DNA from: Acidiphilium sp. 37-60-79 | Lineage (GTDB): Bacteria; Pseudomonadota; Alphaproteobacteria; Acetobacterales; Acetobacteraceae | DNA: 63,194 nucleotides | NCBI GenBank assembly: GCA_002279355.1 | Contig: NCBV01000007.1 | Location: 1 to 63,194, forward strand | Direction: 5' to 3' | Part shown: piece after piece, positions 18,935 through 27,599 of the stretch | Numbering within the stretch: position 1 is the stretch's first letter | How the letters are laid out: each line of letters opens with the position of its first letter | Position numbers and translations under genes: made by a program | The notes under the pieces: generated by a model | What the model was told of the DNA's origin: nothing | Seen by the model: the letters and a program-made list of their open reading frames with translations, nothing else | The model's database searches: none

Positions 18935-19157
18935 TCCCACCGTCCTTAAAATTATCATCGTCGTAAAATATCATTCAGCCCAAGCTCAACGCGCCCGATC
19001 ACCCCAGGCCAGCATTCCTTGAAGCGCCAACGGTCTCAGTATGTCGGATTTTTCATCAATTTGAAAGTCGCTACGAATAATTTCGACCAAAATCGAATCC
19101 CCGACCGATGAAATTTAATTACTCAAAAACAACCTGAGCGGGAATAATTTTCGCTGA
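18935..19157. other. Intergenic region upstream of the tpsB operon
   Basis: About 220 bases between the cysQ-like stop and tpsB. It is more A+T-rich than the surrounding genes, especially at 19030-19150, which fits a promoter for the seven-gene minus-strand run. I see no convincing -35/-10 pair, no strong hairpin and no small gene. Confidence 0.4.
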
Positions 19158-19931
19158 TTAATTCGCACCATAACAGAAAAAATGCGGATTTTCGAACCCG
19201 ACTTTGCCATAGGTCAAGGCCGTGCCATCCGCGATCACCACACGCCCGCCAGCCGCCTCGAGCAGCGCTTGCGGCGCTGCCGTGTCCCATTCCATGGTAC
19301 GACCCAATCGCGGATAGAAATCCGCAACCCCCTCCGCGATCCGGCAGAATTTTAACGCCGACCCAATATTGGTCAGTCGCGCTACTTTATATCGCGCCAA
19401 ACACGATTCTAATGCCGGATCATCCGCGTAATGACGCGAAGCGAACACTGTCATGCCTTCCGCTGGTACTGCGCGCACCCGAATAACATGGCGCCGGGCG
19501 CCCTGCTGGCAGAACGCACCGTGACCCACGATACCGCCATAAATCATCCCTTGCGCCGGGGCCGCGACAGCGCCCAAAATCGCCCGCCCGTCAACAACCA
19601 AACCTATATTCACCACGAACTCATCGCGTCCGGCGGCAAATTCGCGTGTGCCGTCCAACGGATCAACCAACCAGAACTGCCGCCCTGGCGTCGTCAACCG
19701 CCCAGCGGCCACCTCCTCCTCGGCAATCACCGGAATATCGGGCGTCGCATCGCGCAGCCCCGCCACAATCAGTCGCTCAGCGCGCATATCGGCGATCGTA
19801 ACCGGCGATTGATCCTCCTTATGATCCACGGCAAAGCCGTCTCGCCGCACGGCGAGAATCTCCGCCGACGCCGCGCCCACAAGGCGCACCGCCTGTTCCA
19901 ACAAAACCGGCAAATCGAATGAAGACTGCAT
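19158..19931 (-). CDS. cysQ: 3'(2'),5'-bisphosphate nucleotidase CysQ-like (inositol-phosphatase family)
   Basis: About 257 residues, within family size. Motifs of the Mg-dependent inositol monophosphatase/CysQ fold: EDQSPVTIADMRAE, EEE after VIA (metal ligand), and the diagnostic DPLDGTREF followed by VVNIGLV, then MEWDTAAPQALLEAAGG near the end. CysQ removes the 3'-phosphate from PAP produced by sulfate assimilation; the 'GTREF' form with a KEF-like tail fits CysQ better than SuhB. I prefer the ATG at 19931; an in-frame ATG 14 codons earlier (19973) is possible, and neither has a strong ribosome site. It diverges from pepA. Substrate is inferred from motif style only. Confidence 0.8.
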   Translation of the reverse strand: MQSSFDLPVLLEQAVRLVGAASAEILAVRRDGFAVDHKEDQSPVTIADMRAERLIVAGLRDATPDIPVIAEEEVAAGRLTTPGRQFWLVDPLDGTREFAAGRDEFVVNIGLVVDGRAILGAVAAPAQGMIYGGIVGHGAFCQQGARRHVIRVRAVPAEGMTVFASRHYADDPALESCLARYKVARLTNIGSALKFCRIAEGVADFYPRLGRTMEWDTAAPQALLEAAGGRVVIADGTALTYGKVGFENPHFFCYGAN

Positions 19932-20074
19932 CGCGGCCTGATACAGGCTGGCTCGGCAAACGCCAAGCCGCATCTCGTCAGCCCGTGCGGCGAGGCATTT
20001 TTGCAGCTTGGCGCGATCGCGGATAGAACCGCTATATATATCACCCTATCAAACCACCATCGAGGAACCGCTCA

Positions 20075-21601
20075 ATGATCGATATCACCTTTGCCAAGCC
20101 CGTATTGCCGCAAGCGGGCGCCGTGGCGCTCATGCTCGCGGCCCATGATCCGCTTGATGGCCTCGCCGCTGCCCTCGATCTCGCGTTGGATGGCGGACTG
20201 ACCCGCGCCCTAACCGTTGCCGCGTTTACCGGCAAACATGAGCAGACCGCCACCCTGCTCGCACCGGGCGCTGGGCTCGATCGGATCGTCGTGGTCGGAT
20301 TGGGTGATCGCGACGCTCTCACGCCGCACCGCGCCGAACAAGCGGGCGCCGCTGCTGCTGCCGCCCTGAGCAAAGATGCGCATGCCACAATCATCGCCGA
20401 AGCGCTCAGCCCCGCACTCTTGGCCCATGCTGGCCTCGGTGCGCGCCTCCGCAGCTACCGGTTCGATCACTATCACACCCAAAAAAAGCCAGATCAGCAG
20501 GCCAAGCTTCGGCATGTCACGCTCCTGACCGCCGATTTGGCGCGCGCACGCTCGGCCTTTACCCCGCTCGCAGCCCTCGCCGCTGGGGTTGAACGCACGC
20601 GCGATTTGGTCAGCGAACCCGCCAATATTCTTACACCAGCCGAATTCGCCGACCGGGCCGAAACGCTCGAATCGCTCGGCGTGAAAATCGAGATTTTCGA
20701 TCGCCACGATATGGAAAAGCTTGGCTTCGGCGCCCTGATCGGCGTCGCGCAAGGAAGCGCGAATGAGCCGCGCATGGTGGTGATGCAATGGCTCGGCGCA
20801 CCCCGCCCCGATACCCGCGCAAAGTCCGGGAAGAAGGCGGGCAAAGCGAAGCCGCATGACCCGCTGGTATTCATCGGCAAAGGCGTGACGTTCGATACTG
20901 GCGGCATTTCGATCAAGCCTGCTGCCGGCATGGAAGATATGAAATGGGATATGGCTGGCGCAGGCACGGTCGTTGGCCTGATGGCCGCCCTTGCCGGTCG
21001 TCAAGCGCGAGTCGATGCAGTCGGGTTGATCGGGCTGGTCGAAAACATGCCCTCAGGCACCGCCCAGCGCCCCGGCGATGTGGTCACCTCCTATTCCGGC
21101 CAGACCATCGAAGTGCTGAATACCGATGCCGAAGGGCGTTTGGTGCTCGCCGATGTGCTCGCTTACGCGCAAAAACGCTTCGCCCCGCGCTTCATGATCG
21201 ATCTCGCGACCCTGACCGGTGCCATCATAATCGCGCTCGGCCATGAACATGCTGGCCTGTTCTGCAACGATGAAAGTTTGGCTGAACAGCTGGTCGCTGC
21301 CGGCACTGCAACTGGCGAAGAGGTCTGGCCGATGCCGCTCAGCGCGGCTTATGATAAACTCCTCGATAGCGACATTGCGGATGTGAAAAATATCAGCGGC
21401 ACGCGCGGCGCCGGTGCGGTAACGGCGGCGCAGTTCCTGCAACGCTTCGTCGATACATCGGCCGGGGCCATGCCCTGGGCGCATCTGGACATTGCAGGCA
21501 TGGCCTGGGCCAGCAAAGCAAATGGCGTCACCCCGAAAGGCGCCACGGCCTTTGGCGTGCGCCTGCTGGATCGTCTGGTCTCCGAGCATTACGAGCACTA
21601 A
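20075..21601 (+). CDS. pepA: Leucyl aminopeptidase (M17 family)
   Basis: 508 residues, the usual length for PepA. The N-terminal alpha/beta domain (1-170) is followed by the catalytic domain. Metal and catalytic residues are visible: Lys269 and Asp274 in GKGVTFDTGG, Lys281, Asp292 in WDMAGAG, and NTDAEGR at 349-355 (Asp351, Glu353, Arg355). The enzyme removes N-terminal residues from peptides and in some bacteria also binds DNA. A short basic insert (TRAKSGKKAGKAKPH, about 247-261) lies just before the first metal motif and is not part of the common core. GAGG lies about 10 bases before the ATG. Divergent from the cysQ-like gene; the AT-rich TATATA at 20033-20038 is the only promoter-like element noticed. 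Confidence 0.95.
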   Translation: MIDITFAKPVLPQAGAVALMLAAHDPLDGLAAALDLALDGGLTRALTVAAFTGKHEQTATLLAPGAGLDRIVVVGLGDRDALTPHRAEQAGAAAAAALSKDAHATIIAEALSPALLAHAGLGARLRSYRFDHYHTQKKPDQQAKLRHVTLLTADLARARSAFTPLAALAAGVERTRDLVSEPANILTPAEFADRAETLESLGVKIEIFDRHDMEKLGFGALIGVAQGSANEPRMVVMQWLGAPRPDTRAKSGKKAGKAKPHDPLVFIGKGVTFDTGGISIKPAAGMEDMKWDMAGAGTVVGLMAALAGRQARVDAVGLIGLVENMPSGTAQRPGDVVTSYSGQTIEVLNTDAEGRLVLADVLAYAQKRFAPRFMIDLATLTGAIIIALGHEHAGLFCNDESLAEQLVAAGTATGEEVWPMPLSAAYDKLLDSDIADVKNISGTRGAGAVTAAQFLQRFVDTSAGAMPWAHLDIAGMAWASKANGVTPKGATAFGVRLLDRLVSEHYEH

Positions 21602-21670
21602 TTCGCGGTCATCCGATATCTCGGTTATTCGATTCTGGGTCATAAGGCATCCCACCATGGGAACAACGCA

Positions 21671-22798
21671 TTGATTTCTCTGCCGGTTCCCACGGTGGCG
21701 ATGCCGACTTTACCCGGCTGGGTGCGCGTCAACCGCACCTTTGCCCAGCGTTTGCGTGTGGCACCGGTTGCAAAACCCGCCCCCGTGCCGGCGCTCGCGC
21801 TCACCGATCCTGATCTGGTTGATGCGGCCTGGGTCAATCTGCATCGCGGCGGGCTCGACGGGCCCGCCTTCGACCTCGCGCTTACCGGCCCGATGGCTGT
21901 CACCCTGACCGCGCACGGCCTGATCTGGCAGGAAGACCATCTGCTCACCGGCCCGGAATTGTTGCCCGGCTATGTCGTGCAGCAATTACACAACGCGCCG
22001 GCGCATTTTCTCACCGCGCCACGCGCCCTGCCCCACCGCCATGATCCCCGGCCAGCTTACCTATTTCTCGGCTGGGGCCTGCATGTCTTCGGCCATTTTC
22101 TAATCGAAATGCTGCCACGGCTACTCTTGGCGTTAGCCCATCGTACATCGCTGCACGGCGCCCTGCCTGTGCTCGATCGTGCAATGCCCGATTGGTTGTT
22201 AACCATCCTGCGCGAGCAATTCGGCGCCACTGACGATCATGCAATCTGGTTCGACTCACGCCATGAACAACTCAGCCTTGACCACGCAATCCTGATCCCA
22301 AACCTGCTCCGCCCCGGCGGCTATCATCCAGCTTCGGCCAATCTGTTCACGGCCTTCGCTAACCGCCTCGCCCCTCAGCGTGACAATGAGCGCGCCGGTG
22401 CAAAATTATTCATCGCCCGAGGCACCTATCGCAATCCCGCCTCGGTCCAGCGCGTTTTGGTCAACGAGCCAGATATTGCCGCCATCGCCGAAGCCGAATT
22501 CGGTTGCACCGTGCTGCGCCCAGAAACTCTGCCTTTTGCCGAGCAGGTCAGCCGGGTGGCCGCCGCCTCAGTGATCCTGGGCCAAGCAGGATCAGCCATG
22601 CATCTCGCTTTATTCGCGCCCGCGCAAACGCGGATCGGGGTGCTGCGTTTCATGGCGCCTGATCAATCCTTCATCGCCGCCCTACACGGCCAAAAAATCG
22701 CCTATCTCACCGAAGGAATCACCGAAGCGGCCCCCGATCAATTCATCACTGATCCGGACCGATTTCGCCGCTTCACCCGCGCATTATTATCCGACTGA
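21671..22798 (+). CDS. Glycosyltransferase family 61 (DUF563) protein
   Basis: About 375 residues. The family pattern is visible: FLGWGLHVFGHFLIEMLPRLL (cited in parts as HVFGHFLIE and LPRL), a middle KLFIARGTYRNP strand, and the C-terminal RPETLPFAEQV...VILGQAGSAMHLALFAP donor-site region. Members add sugars to surface glycans. The start is uncertain: the TTG at 21671 gives the longest form, and an in-frame ATG at 21701 would remove 10 residues without touching a motif. It lies 69 bases after pepA and converges on crtC with only 3 bases between. Target glycan unknown. Confidence 0.75.
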   Translation: MISLPVPTVAMPTLPGWVRVNRTFAQRLRVAPVAKPAPVPALALTDPDLVDAAWVNLHRGGLDGPAFDLALTGPMAVTLTAHGLIWQEDHLLTGPELLPGYVVQQLHNAPAHFLTAPRALPHRHDPRPAYLFLGWGLHVFGHFLIEMLPRLLLALAHRTSLHGALPVLDRAMPDWLLTILREQFGATDDHAIWFDSRHEQLSLDHAILIPNLLRPGGYHPASANLFTAFANRLAPQRDNERAGAKLFIARGTYRNPASVQRVLVNEPDIAAIAEAEFGCTVLRPETLPFAEQVSRVAAASVILGQAGSAMHLALFAPAQTRIGVLRFMAPDQSFIAALHGQKIAYLTEGITEAAPDQFITDPDRFRRFTRALLSD

Positions 22799-22801
22799 GC
22801 G

Positions 22802-23722
22802 TCAACCCCAGCGGGGCATCCGAAATGGCAGCATCGCCTGCACAATCGGCTGGCGCAGCCGGTCCAAATCCAGGCTCTCATGCACACAATCGCCGCGTTG
22901 CCCGGCAATTACCGTGTCGATCTGAGCACGCGCATAGAACGGCGCATCCTCGAACCGCCGCCGCACGACCGGCGTGATTCCTGGATCGGCGCGAACCTGC
23001 CGATCCAGCCGCCAAGCCGTGCGATCAAGCATCGCCATCGGCGGCGGTGTAAACGGCTTGGCTCCGCCGGATGCAGCAAAATGCAGCGCCAATTCCAATG
23101 CACTGCCATCGCGCCGGCGCGCATCATAACAAACCACTGCCCCCTCACGACTCGCCATGCGCGACCAATTCCACGCACGAAACGCCGTCGCAACCGGCTC
23201 GCATCCGGCATTATGATCAAGATAGGCATGGCCGCTCCAGCGCAGCATTGGGCGCTCGAACAGCACCTCGATCCGGGCGCAAGGTGCAATCGGCTGCCAA
23301 TAATGGTTTTGCGCGGCATCAAGATAATAACGCGTCGATTCCACCGCCTGCGGCGTCACGCGCATGCGGCCCTGCAGCCGGTGTGGCACCGGCACGCTCA
23401 CCTCGCAAATCTCCGCCTCCAGCGCTGACCCAGTCCAATGCAGCGCGCTCGGACCGATGCGAAGCGCATGCGCATCGCGCACGACGCCTCTGCGCTCGGT
23501 CATCGTCCAACGCCCAGCGCGCGGGCGATACAGCGCCAGATTGATTGCGCAAAACCGCTCAGCCGCCCCGCGCCCCCGCTTGATCGCTCGGGCATAATAA
23601 GGCGAAAACACTGAGCCGACGAAGCCAATCAGCGTGAGCGCCTCGGTGCCATCATCGCTGATCGCATCAATATACCACCACGCATAACCGCCATCGGGCA
23701 CTGGCTGATCGAAACGGATCAA
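22802..23722 (-). CDS. crtC: Carotenoid 1,2-hydratase (hydroxyneurosporene synthase)
   Basis: 306 residues, matching CrtC. Recognisable blocks: FDQPVPDGGYAWWYIDA near the start, GFVGSVFSPYYARA, HALRIGPSALHW and HAYLDHNAGCEP. The enzyme adds water across the C1-C2 double bond of neurosporene or lycopene, the first step toward spheroidene- or spirilloxanthin-type carotenoids. The start is a TTG whose bases overlap the crtD stop (TTGA), indicating translational coupling; no better ATG exists in this frame near the start. Transcribed away from the crtE-bch-puf series, behind crtD. Confidence 0.93.
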   Translation of the reverse strand: MIRFDQPVPDGGYAWWYIDAISDDGTEALTLIGFVGSVFSPYYARAIKRGRGAAERFCAINLALYRPRAGRWTMTERRGVVRDAHALRIGPSALHWTGSALEAEICEVSVPVPHRLQGRMRVTPQAVESTRYYLDAAQNHYWQPIAPCARIEVLFERPMLRWSGHAYLDHNAGCEPVATAFRAWNWSRMASREGAVVCYDARRRDGSALELALHFAASGGAKPFTPPPMAMLDRTAWRLDRQVRADPGITPVVRRRFEDAPFYARAQIDTVIAGQRGDCVHESLDLDRLRQPIVQAMLPFRMPRWG

Positions 23723-25272
23723 GGCGCATCATCCAGCACCGCACGGGCCGCAAACCGACCCGACAGCGCGGCCATGGGTAATCCCGGCCCCGGATGAGCC
23801 GAGCCGCCGGCCAAATATAATCCGGGCAGCGCGGTGCGCGCTGGCGGGCGGGCAAACGGATCGCGCCAACCATCGAGCGACCTTCCATATAACGCGCCCC
23901 CGGCACCGGGAAACGCTGCCGCAAATCCGGCCGGATCGGTCCGGCCCATTTGCTCAACCTCCAGCGTCAATCCCGCCCGGCCCAGCCGCTCGGTCACACG
24001 CCGCCAGCACGCTTGCAAATTGGCCTCAGATAGCGGCGCGGTATCGCCCAAGGCGGGAGCGTTGACCAACAACAACATCCGTTCCGCCGCGTTCAATCTC
24101 TCCTCGCCCTCACCGCCGTGCCGATCCTGCGCGCAAAGATAAATGGTCGGATCATCCGCCAGCCCGCCGCGCGCAATTTGCGCAAATTCGGCCTGATAAT
24201 CGGCGCTGAAAAACACATTATGATGGCTCAATACAAAGCCGCGCGTCCGCGCCACCACCTGCCACGTCACCGCCGAAAGCGAGCGTTTAGCCCCGCGCGC
24301 CGCAGGCGCCACCACCTTTTGCACCGCAGGTCCAAACTGCCCCGCCGCCAGCGCGCCGAGTTCGACATTGGCAATCACGCGATCGGCGCGAATTGTTTCG
24401 CCACCGCGCAGGCGCACGCCGTCCACCATTCCGTGATCGATCAGAATTTCATCAACAGCACAATTATAACGCATATGCGCCCCGCGCTGCACCGCCAAAT
24501 TGGCCAGCGCCGACGCAAGCCGGGTCAACCCCCCATCGATCCGCCAAACACCGCTTTGCTCGACATGGGCAATCAGCATCAGCGTAGCCGGCGCCAAAAA
24601 TGGCGAAGCACCGCTATAGGTCGCGTAGCGAGCAAAGAGCTGGCGTAAGCGCGGGTCCGGAAAATTCTTGCCCAATGCCGTCCACAGGCTGGTAAACGGC
24701 GACACGCTGCGTAGAGCAGCAAGGCCGCCGATGCCGGTGCGCGCGATCAGCGCGGGGAGACTAGGCACCGGCATGCGCATGAAACTCGCATCGAGCGCGT
24801 CATAAATCCGGGCGCTCAACGCGCAAAATCGCCGATAACCCGCCGCTGAGGCCGCACCAAAATAATCCCCGATGGCGACTGCACTGGCATCTGGATCGGC
24901 CATTAAATCAAAAGGTTGCGCGCCGCTCCACACATGACGGGCCAGCACCTCTATGGGGCGGAGCGAAAGTTCGGTGGATAAATCCGCACCGGCATCGGCG
25001 AAAATTTGCTCGAAAATCGGCCGCATAGTCAGCACCGTCGGCCCGGCATCGATCACCGCGTCACCCAACCGCACTTGGCGCAATTTGCCGCCCGGATCGG
25101 AAGCCCGCTCGCACAAAATGACCTCACGCCCGGCCGCAGCTAGGTCCAACGCCGCCACCAGCCCACCCATCCCCGCACCGATGATCACAATCGGCAAGCT
25201 TGAACCGCGCGGCGCCGGGCTTTGTGCACCCGCAACGAACTCCTGAACGGGCCGGGCACGACGGACGCGCAC
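23719..25272 (-). CDS. crtD: Methoxyneurosporene-type carotenoid 3,4-desaturase
   Basis: About 517 residues of the CrtI/CrtD FAD family. The Rossmann motif IVIIGAGMGGLVAALDLAAAG is at about 28-48 (key residues GAGMGG), followed by the ERASDPGGKLR stretch; the C-terminal FAD site is LPGLYLAGGSAHPGPGLPMA (key GGSAHPG). Position next to crtC identifies it as CrtD and not CrtI. The start is the GTG at 25272, with AAGGAG 7 bases upstream. A longer reading from a TTG at 25398 would place the first 42 codons over the regulatory palindromes between crtD and crtE and lacks a ribosome site. Confidence 0.92.
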   Translation of the reverse strand: MRVRRARPVQEFVAGAQSPAPRGSSLPIVIIGAGMGGLVAALDLAAAGREVILCERASDPGGKLRQVRLGDAVIDAGPTVLTMRPIFEQIFADAGADLSTELSLRPIEVLARHVWSGAQPFDLMADPDASAVAIGDYFGAASAAGYRRFCALSARIYDALDASFMRMPVPSLPALIARTGIGGLAALRSVSPFTSLWTALGKNFPDPRLRQLFARYATYSGASPFLAPATLMLIAHVEQSGVWRIDGGLTRLASALANLAVQRGAHMRYNCAVDEILIDHGMVDGVRLRGGETIRADRVIANVELGALAAGQFGPAVQKVVAPAARGAKRSLSAVTWQVVARTRGFVLSHHNVFFSADYQAEFAQIARGGLADDPTIYLCAQDRHGGEGEERLNAAERMLLLVNAPALGDTAPLSEANLQACWRRVTERLGRAGLTLEVEQMGRTDPAGFAAAFPGAGGALYGRSLDGWRDPFARPPARTALPGLYLAGGSAHPGPGLPMAALSGRFAARAVLDDAP

Positions 25273-25392
25273 TAGCGCACTCCTTAACCTGAGTGAAATG
25301 AGGCCGTTATCGCATAATCTTCTCAATCGAATCGAACATTGGTGCGCTTTGATCCGGTTGCGCTGCACAGTATGCGAAATCACTTGACCATC

Positions 25393-25410
25393 TGTCAATC
25401 TCGTATCACA
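25393..25410. promoter_or_regulatory. PpsR/CrtJ-type palindrome, crtD-crtE gap, site 1
   Basis: TGTCAATCTCGTATCACA is a perfect TGT-N12-ACA, the binding consensus of the PpsR/CrtJ repressor that shuts photosynthesis genes in oxygen. It sits 44 bases before the crtE ATG and about 120 bases before crtD, so it can serve both directions. An overlapping inverted repeat TTGAC-N5-GTCAA covers 25384-25398. Confidence 0.75.
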
Positions 25411-25418
25411 GTATTAAA

Positions 25419-25436
25419 TGACAAGTTAAGTTGACA
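25419..25436. promoter_or_regulatory. PpsR/CrtJ-type palindrome, crtD-crtE gap, site 2 (one half imperfect)
   Basis: TGACAAGTTAAGTTGACA reads TGA-N12-ACA, one base off the consensus, and begins exactly 8 bases after site 1. Its right half (AAGTTGACAGT) is identical to the right half of the second site before bchC, which strengthens the call. It lies just ahead of the crtE ribosome site. Confidence 0.65.
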
Positions 25437-25453
25437 GTTATCGGGAGGCTCGC

Positions 25454-26323
25454 ATGGACGCACTCGCCATCATCGAAGCCGAATTGACTGGCGCGATGCT
25501 CCGCGCCGAGGCCAATGGCGCACCACCCAAGCTCGCGGGCGCCATGCGCCACGCACTGTTCCCCCGAGGCGCCCGCGTGCGCCCGCGACTCGCCATTGCC
25601 GTTGCAGCGGCCTGCGGCGCCACCGAGTTTGCACCAGCGATTGCGGCGGGTGCCGCACTCGAACTCCTTCATTGTGCCTCATTAGTGCATGATGATCTAC
25701 CCTGTTTTGATGATGCCAGCCTGCGGCGTGGCAAGCCCTCGGTGCATGCCGCCTTTGGTGAACCGATCGCGGTGCTCGCTGGCGATGCGCTGATCGTCCT
25801 CGCCTTCCAAACCTTGGCCCATGGCTGCATGACCCACCAGTCGCGTCTCGCCGCCTTGACATTGATCACCGCGCAAGCCGTAGGCATGCCGAGCGGCATT
25901 GTTGCCGGGCAAGCCTGGGAGAGCGAGCCGGATATCGATATCGCTCGCTACCAACGCGCCAAAACCGGCGCTTTATTCGCCGGAGCCGCCATGGCGGGTG
26001 CGGCGGCGGCGGGTCACCCGGCCGATCCATGGCGCGGCCTTGGTGAAGCTTTGGGGGACGCATATCAAGTCGCGGATGATTTGTGCGATGCCGCCGGGTC
26101 ACTTGCTGAATCCGGCAAATTACCGGGGCGCGATGCCGCCAAAGCACGCCCCAGCATGGTCCGCGAGCGCGGCATCGAAGGCGCGCTCGATTATCTCGAC
26201 CAACTTGCCGATGCCGCCGCTGCCTCAATCCCTGCTTGCCCTGGCCGTGCTGGTTTGCAAGCGCTGATGATCCAGGAAGCGAAACGTCTGGTGCCCAAAT
26301 CACTCGCCCGGGTGGCTGCCTGA
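25454..26323 (+). CDS. crtE: Geranylgeranyl diphosphate synthase
   Basis: 289 residues. Both aspartate-rich motifs of trans-prenyltransferases are present: DDLPCFDD (about 79-86) and a second at DDLCD (about 210-214). The GARVRP stretch that binds diphosphate is near residue 38-43. It condenses isoprene units to GGPP, feeding carotenoids and the bacteriochlorophyll tail. GGGAGG lies 7 bases before the ATG. First gene of crtEF-bchCXYZ-pufBALMC; the two palindromes just upstream imply oxygen-dependent repression. The position in the cluster favours CrtE over a general IspA. Confidence 0.93.
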   Translation: MDALAIIEAELTGAMLRAEANGAPPKLAGAMRHALFPRGARVRPRLAIAVAAACGATEFAPAIAAGAALELLHCASLVHDDLPCFDDASLRRGKPSVHAAFGEPIAVLAGDALIVLAFQTLAHGCMTHQSRLAALTLITAQAVGMPSGIVAGQAWESEPDIDIARYQRAKTGALFAGAAMAGAAAAGHPADPWRGLGEALGDAYQVADDLCDAAGSLAESGKLPGRDAAKARPSMVRERGIEGALDYLDQLADAAAASIPACPGRAGLQALMIQEAKRLVPKSLARVAA

Positions 26324-26332
26324 ACGCGGGGC

Positions 26333-27469
26333 ATGAGCGCCGCCCTGCCCGCCTTGCCGCTAAGTTGGGTCGCCGCCGCCCGCGAGCGTTGGCGCAGCCT
26401 GCGGGATCGGCTGCTTGCCAATCCGCAGTTCCAACATCAAGCGGCACGGTTTCCCCTCACCCGCCCGATTGCGCGGCGTGAGGCCAATGCCTTGTTCGAT
26501 CTCTGCGCGGGCTTTGTCTATGCGCAAATCCTCGCCGCCTGTGTCGAGCTTGATCTGTTTGAAACGCTGGCCAACGGCCCGCAGAACATTGCCGCGCTAG
26601 CGTGCGCCCATCAGCTTGATCTGGATGCCATGCTCTGTTTGCTGCGCGGCGCCGATTCGCTCCGCCTGCTGCAGCTTGAGGGCGAAACAATCCGGCTCGG
26701 CCCGCTCGGCGCCGCCCTGCGCGGCAATCCCGGCGCCGTGGCGATGATCAAACATCACAAAATCCTGTATCGGGACCTCGCCGATCCCATCGCCCTGCTC
26801 AGGGGCGAAAAATCGGGCGACCTGGCGCAATTCTGGCCTTATGACGATGCGCAGGCGGGACAAGCGCACATCTATTCGCAACTCATGGCCGACTCCCAGC
26901 CCATGGTCACCGCCGAAATCCTCACCGCCTATCCTTTTCGCGATCACCGGATCGTGCTCGATATCGGCGGTGGCGATGGCAGCTTTCTCACCGCCCTCGC
27001 CCGCCACGAGCGACATTTGGCATTGCGCTTATTCGATCTGCCGCCCGTTGCGGCTTTGGCCGAACAACGCTTTGCCGCCAACGGCTTAGCCGATCGCGCT
27101 CAGGCGTTTGGTGGCGACATGCACCAAGGCGCCTTCCCGGTGGGCGCTGATTTGATCACGCTGGTGCGCGTTTTGCACGATCACAACGATTCCGAAGCCC
27201 AAACATTGCTGACCAACGCGCGCGCCGCCCTTGCAAGCGGCGGCACCATCCTGATCGCGGAGCCAATGGCTGGCGCCCCGGGGGCTGCCGCGATGGGCGA
27301 TGCCTATTTCGGCTTTTATCTCCGCGCGATGGGGCGCGGCCGCCCGCGGCGCGCTGGCGAAATTGCCACGATGCTGACGAAAGCCGGATTCGCACCCCCG
27401 AAGCAAATCGCGACCAGCCAGCCTCTGCTCGCCTCAATCCTTGTGGCAAGGGCGGATTCTCGGCCGTGA
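26333..27469 (+). CDS. crtF: Demethylspheroidene/hydroxyneurosporene O-methyltransferase
   Basis: 378 residues, family length. The class I SAM-binding motif VLDIGGGDGSFL is near residue 206-217 and the O-methyltransferase catalytic His lies in VRVLHDHND. The N-terminal part is a winged-helix dimerisation domain (LCAGFVYAQILAACVELDLF in parts). It methylates the C1-hydroxyl made by CrtC. Starts 9 bases after crtE and is followed by a 130-base gap containing two PpsR-type sites before bchC. Confidence 0.93.
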   Translation: MSAALPALPLSWVAAARERWRSLRDRLLANPQFQHQAARFPLTRPIARREANALFDLCAGFVYAQILAACVELDLFETLANGPQNIAALACAHQLDLDAMLCLLRGADSLRLLQLEGETIRLGPLGAALRGNPGAVAMIKHHKILYRDLADPIALLRGEKSGDLAQFWPYDDAQAGQAHIYSQLMADSQPMVTAEILTAYPFRDHRIVLDIGGGDGSFLTALARHERHLALRLFDLPPVAALAEQRFAANGLADRAQAFGGDMHQGAFPVGADLITLVRVLHDHNDSEAQTLLTNARAALASGGTILIAEPMAGAPGAAAMGDAYFGFYLRAMGRGRPRRAGEIATMLTKAGFAPPKQIATSQPLLASILVARADSRP

Positions 27470-27500
27470 TGAAAAGAAATTCGGGAAATCAGCCTTCATG

Positions 27501-27518
27501 TGTAAGTTTTGATTGACA
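27501..27518. promoter_or_regulatory. PpsR/CrtJ-type palindrome before bchC, site 1
   Basis: TGTAAGTTTTGATTGACA is a perfect TGT-N12-ACA palindrome, 82 bases before the bchC start codon. With site 2 it forms the paired arrangement classically described for bchC promoters. Confidence 0.8.
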
Positions 27519-27526
27519 AGTTTACA

Positions 27527-27544
27527 TGTCGGTTTAAGTTGACA
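27527..27544. promoter_or_regulatory. PpsR/CrtJ-type palindrome before bchC, site 2
   Basis: TGTCGGTTTAAGTTGACA is a second perfect TGT-N12-ACA. The gap to site 1 is 8 bases, the same spacing as between the two sites before crtE, which suggests cooperative binding of two repressor units. Confidence 0.8.
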
Positions 27545-27599
27545 GTCATGCCATCGCCGATGGCGTCGTCTGTCGAAGAAAAACCGTCCGGAGAAACAA

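Noticed and set aside
25273-25398. N-terminal extension of CrtD from a TTG
   Set aside because: The extension covers the repressor palindromes, has no ribosome site, and a GTG with AAGGAG fits the FAD motif distance.
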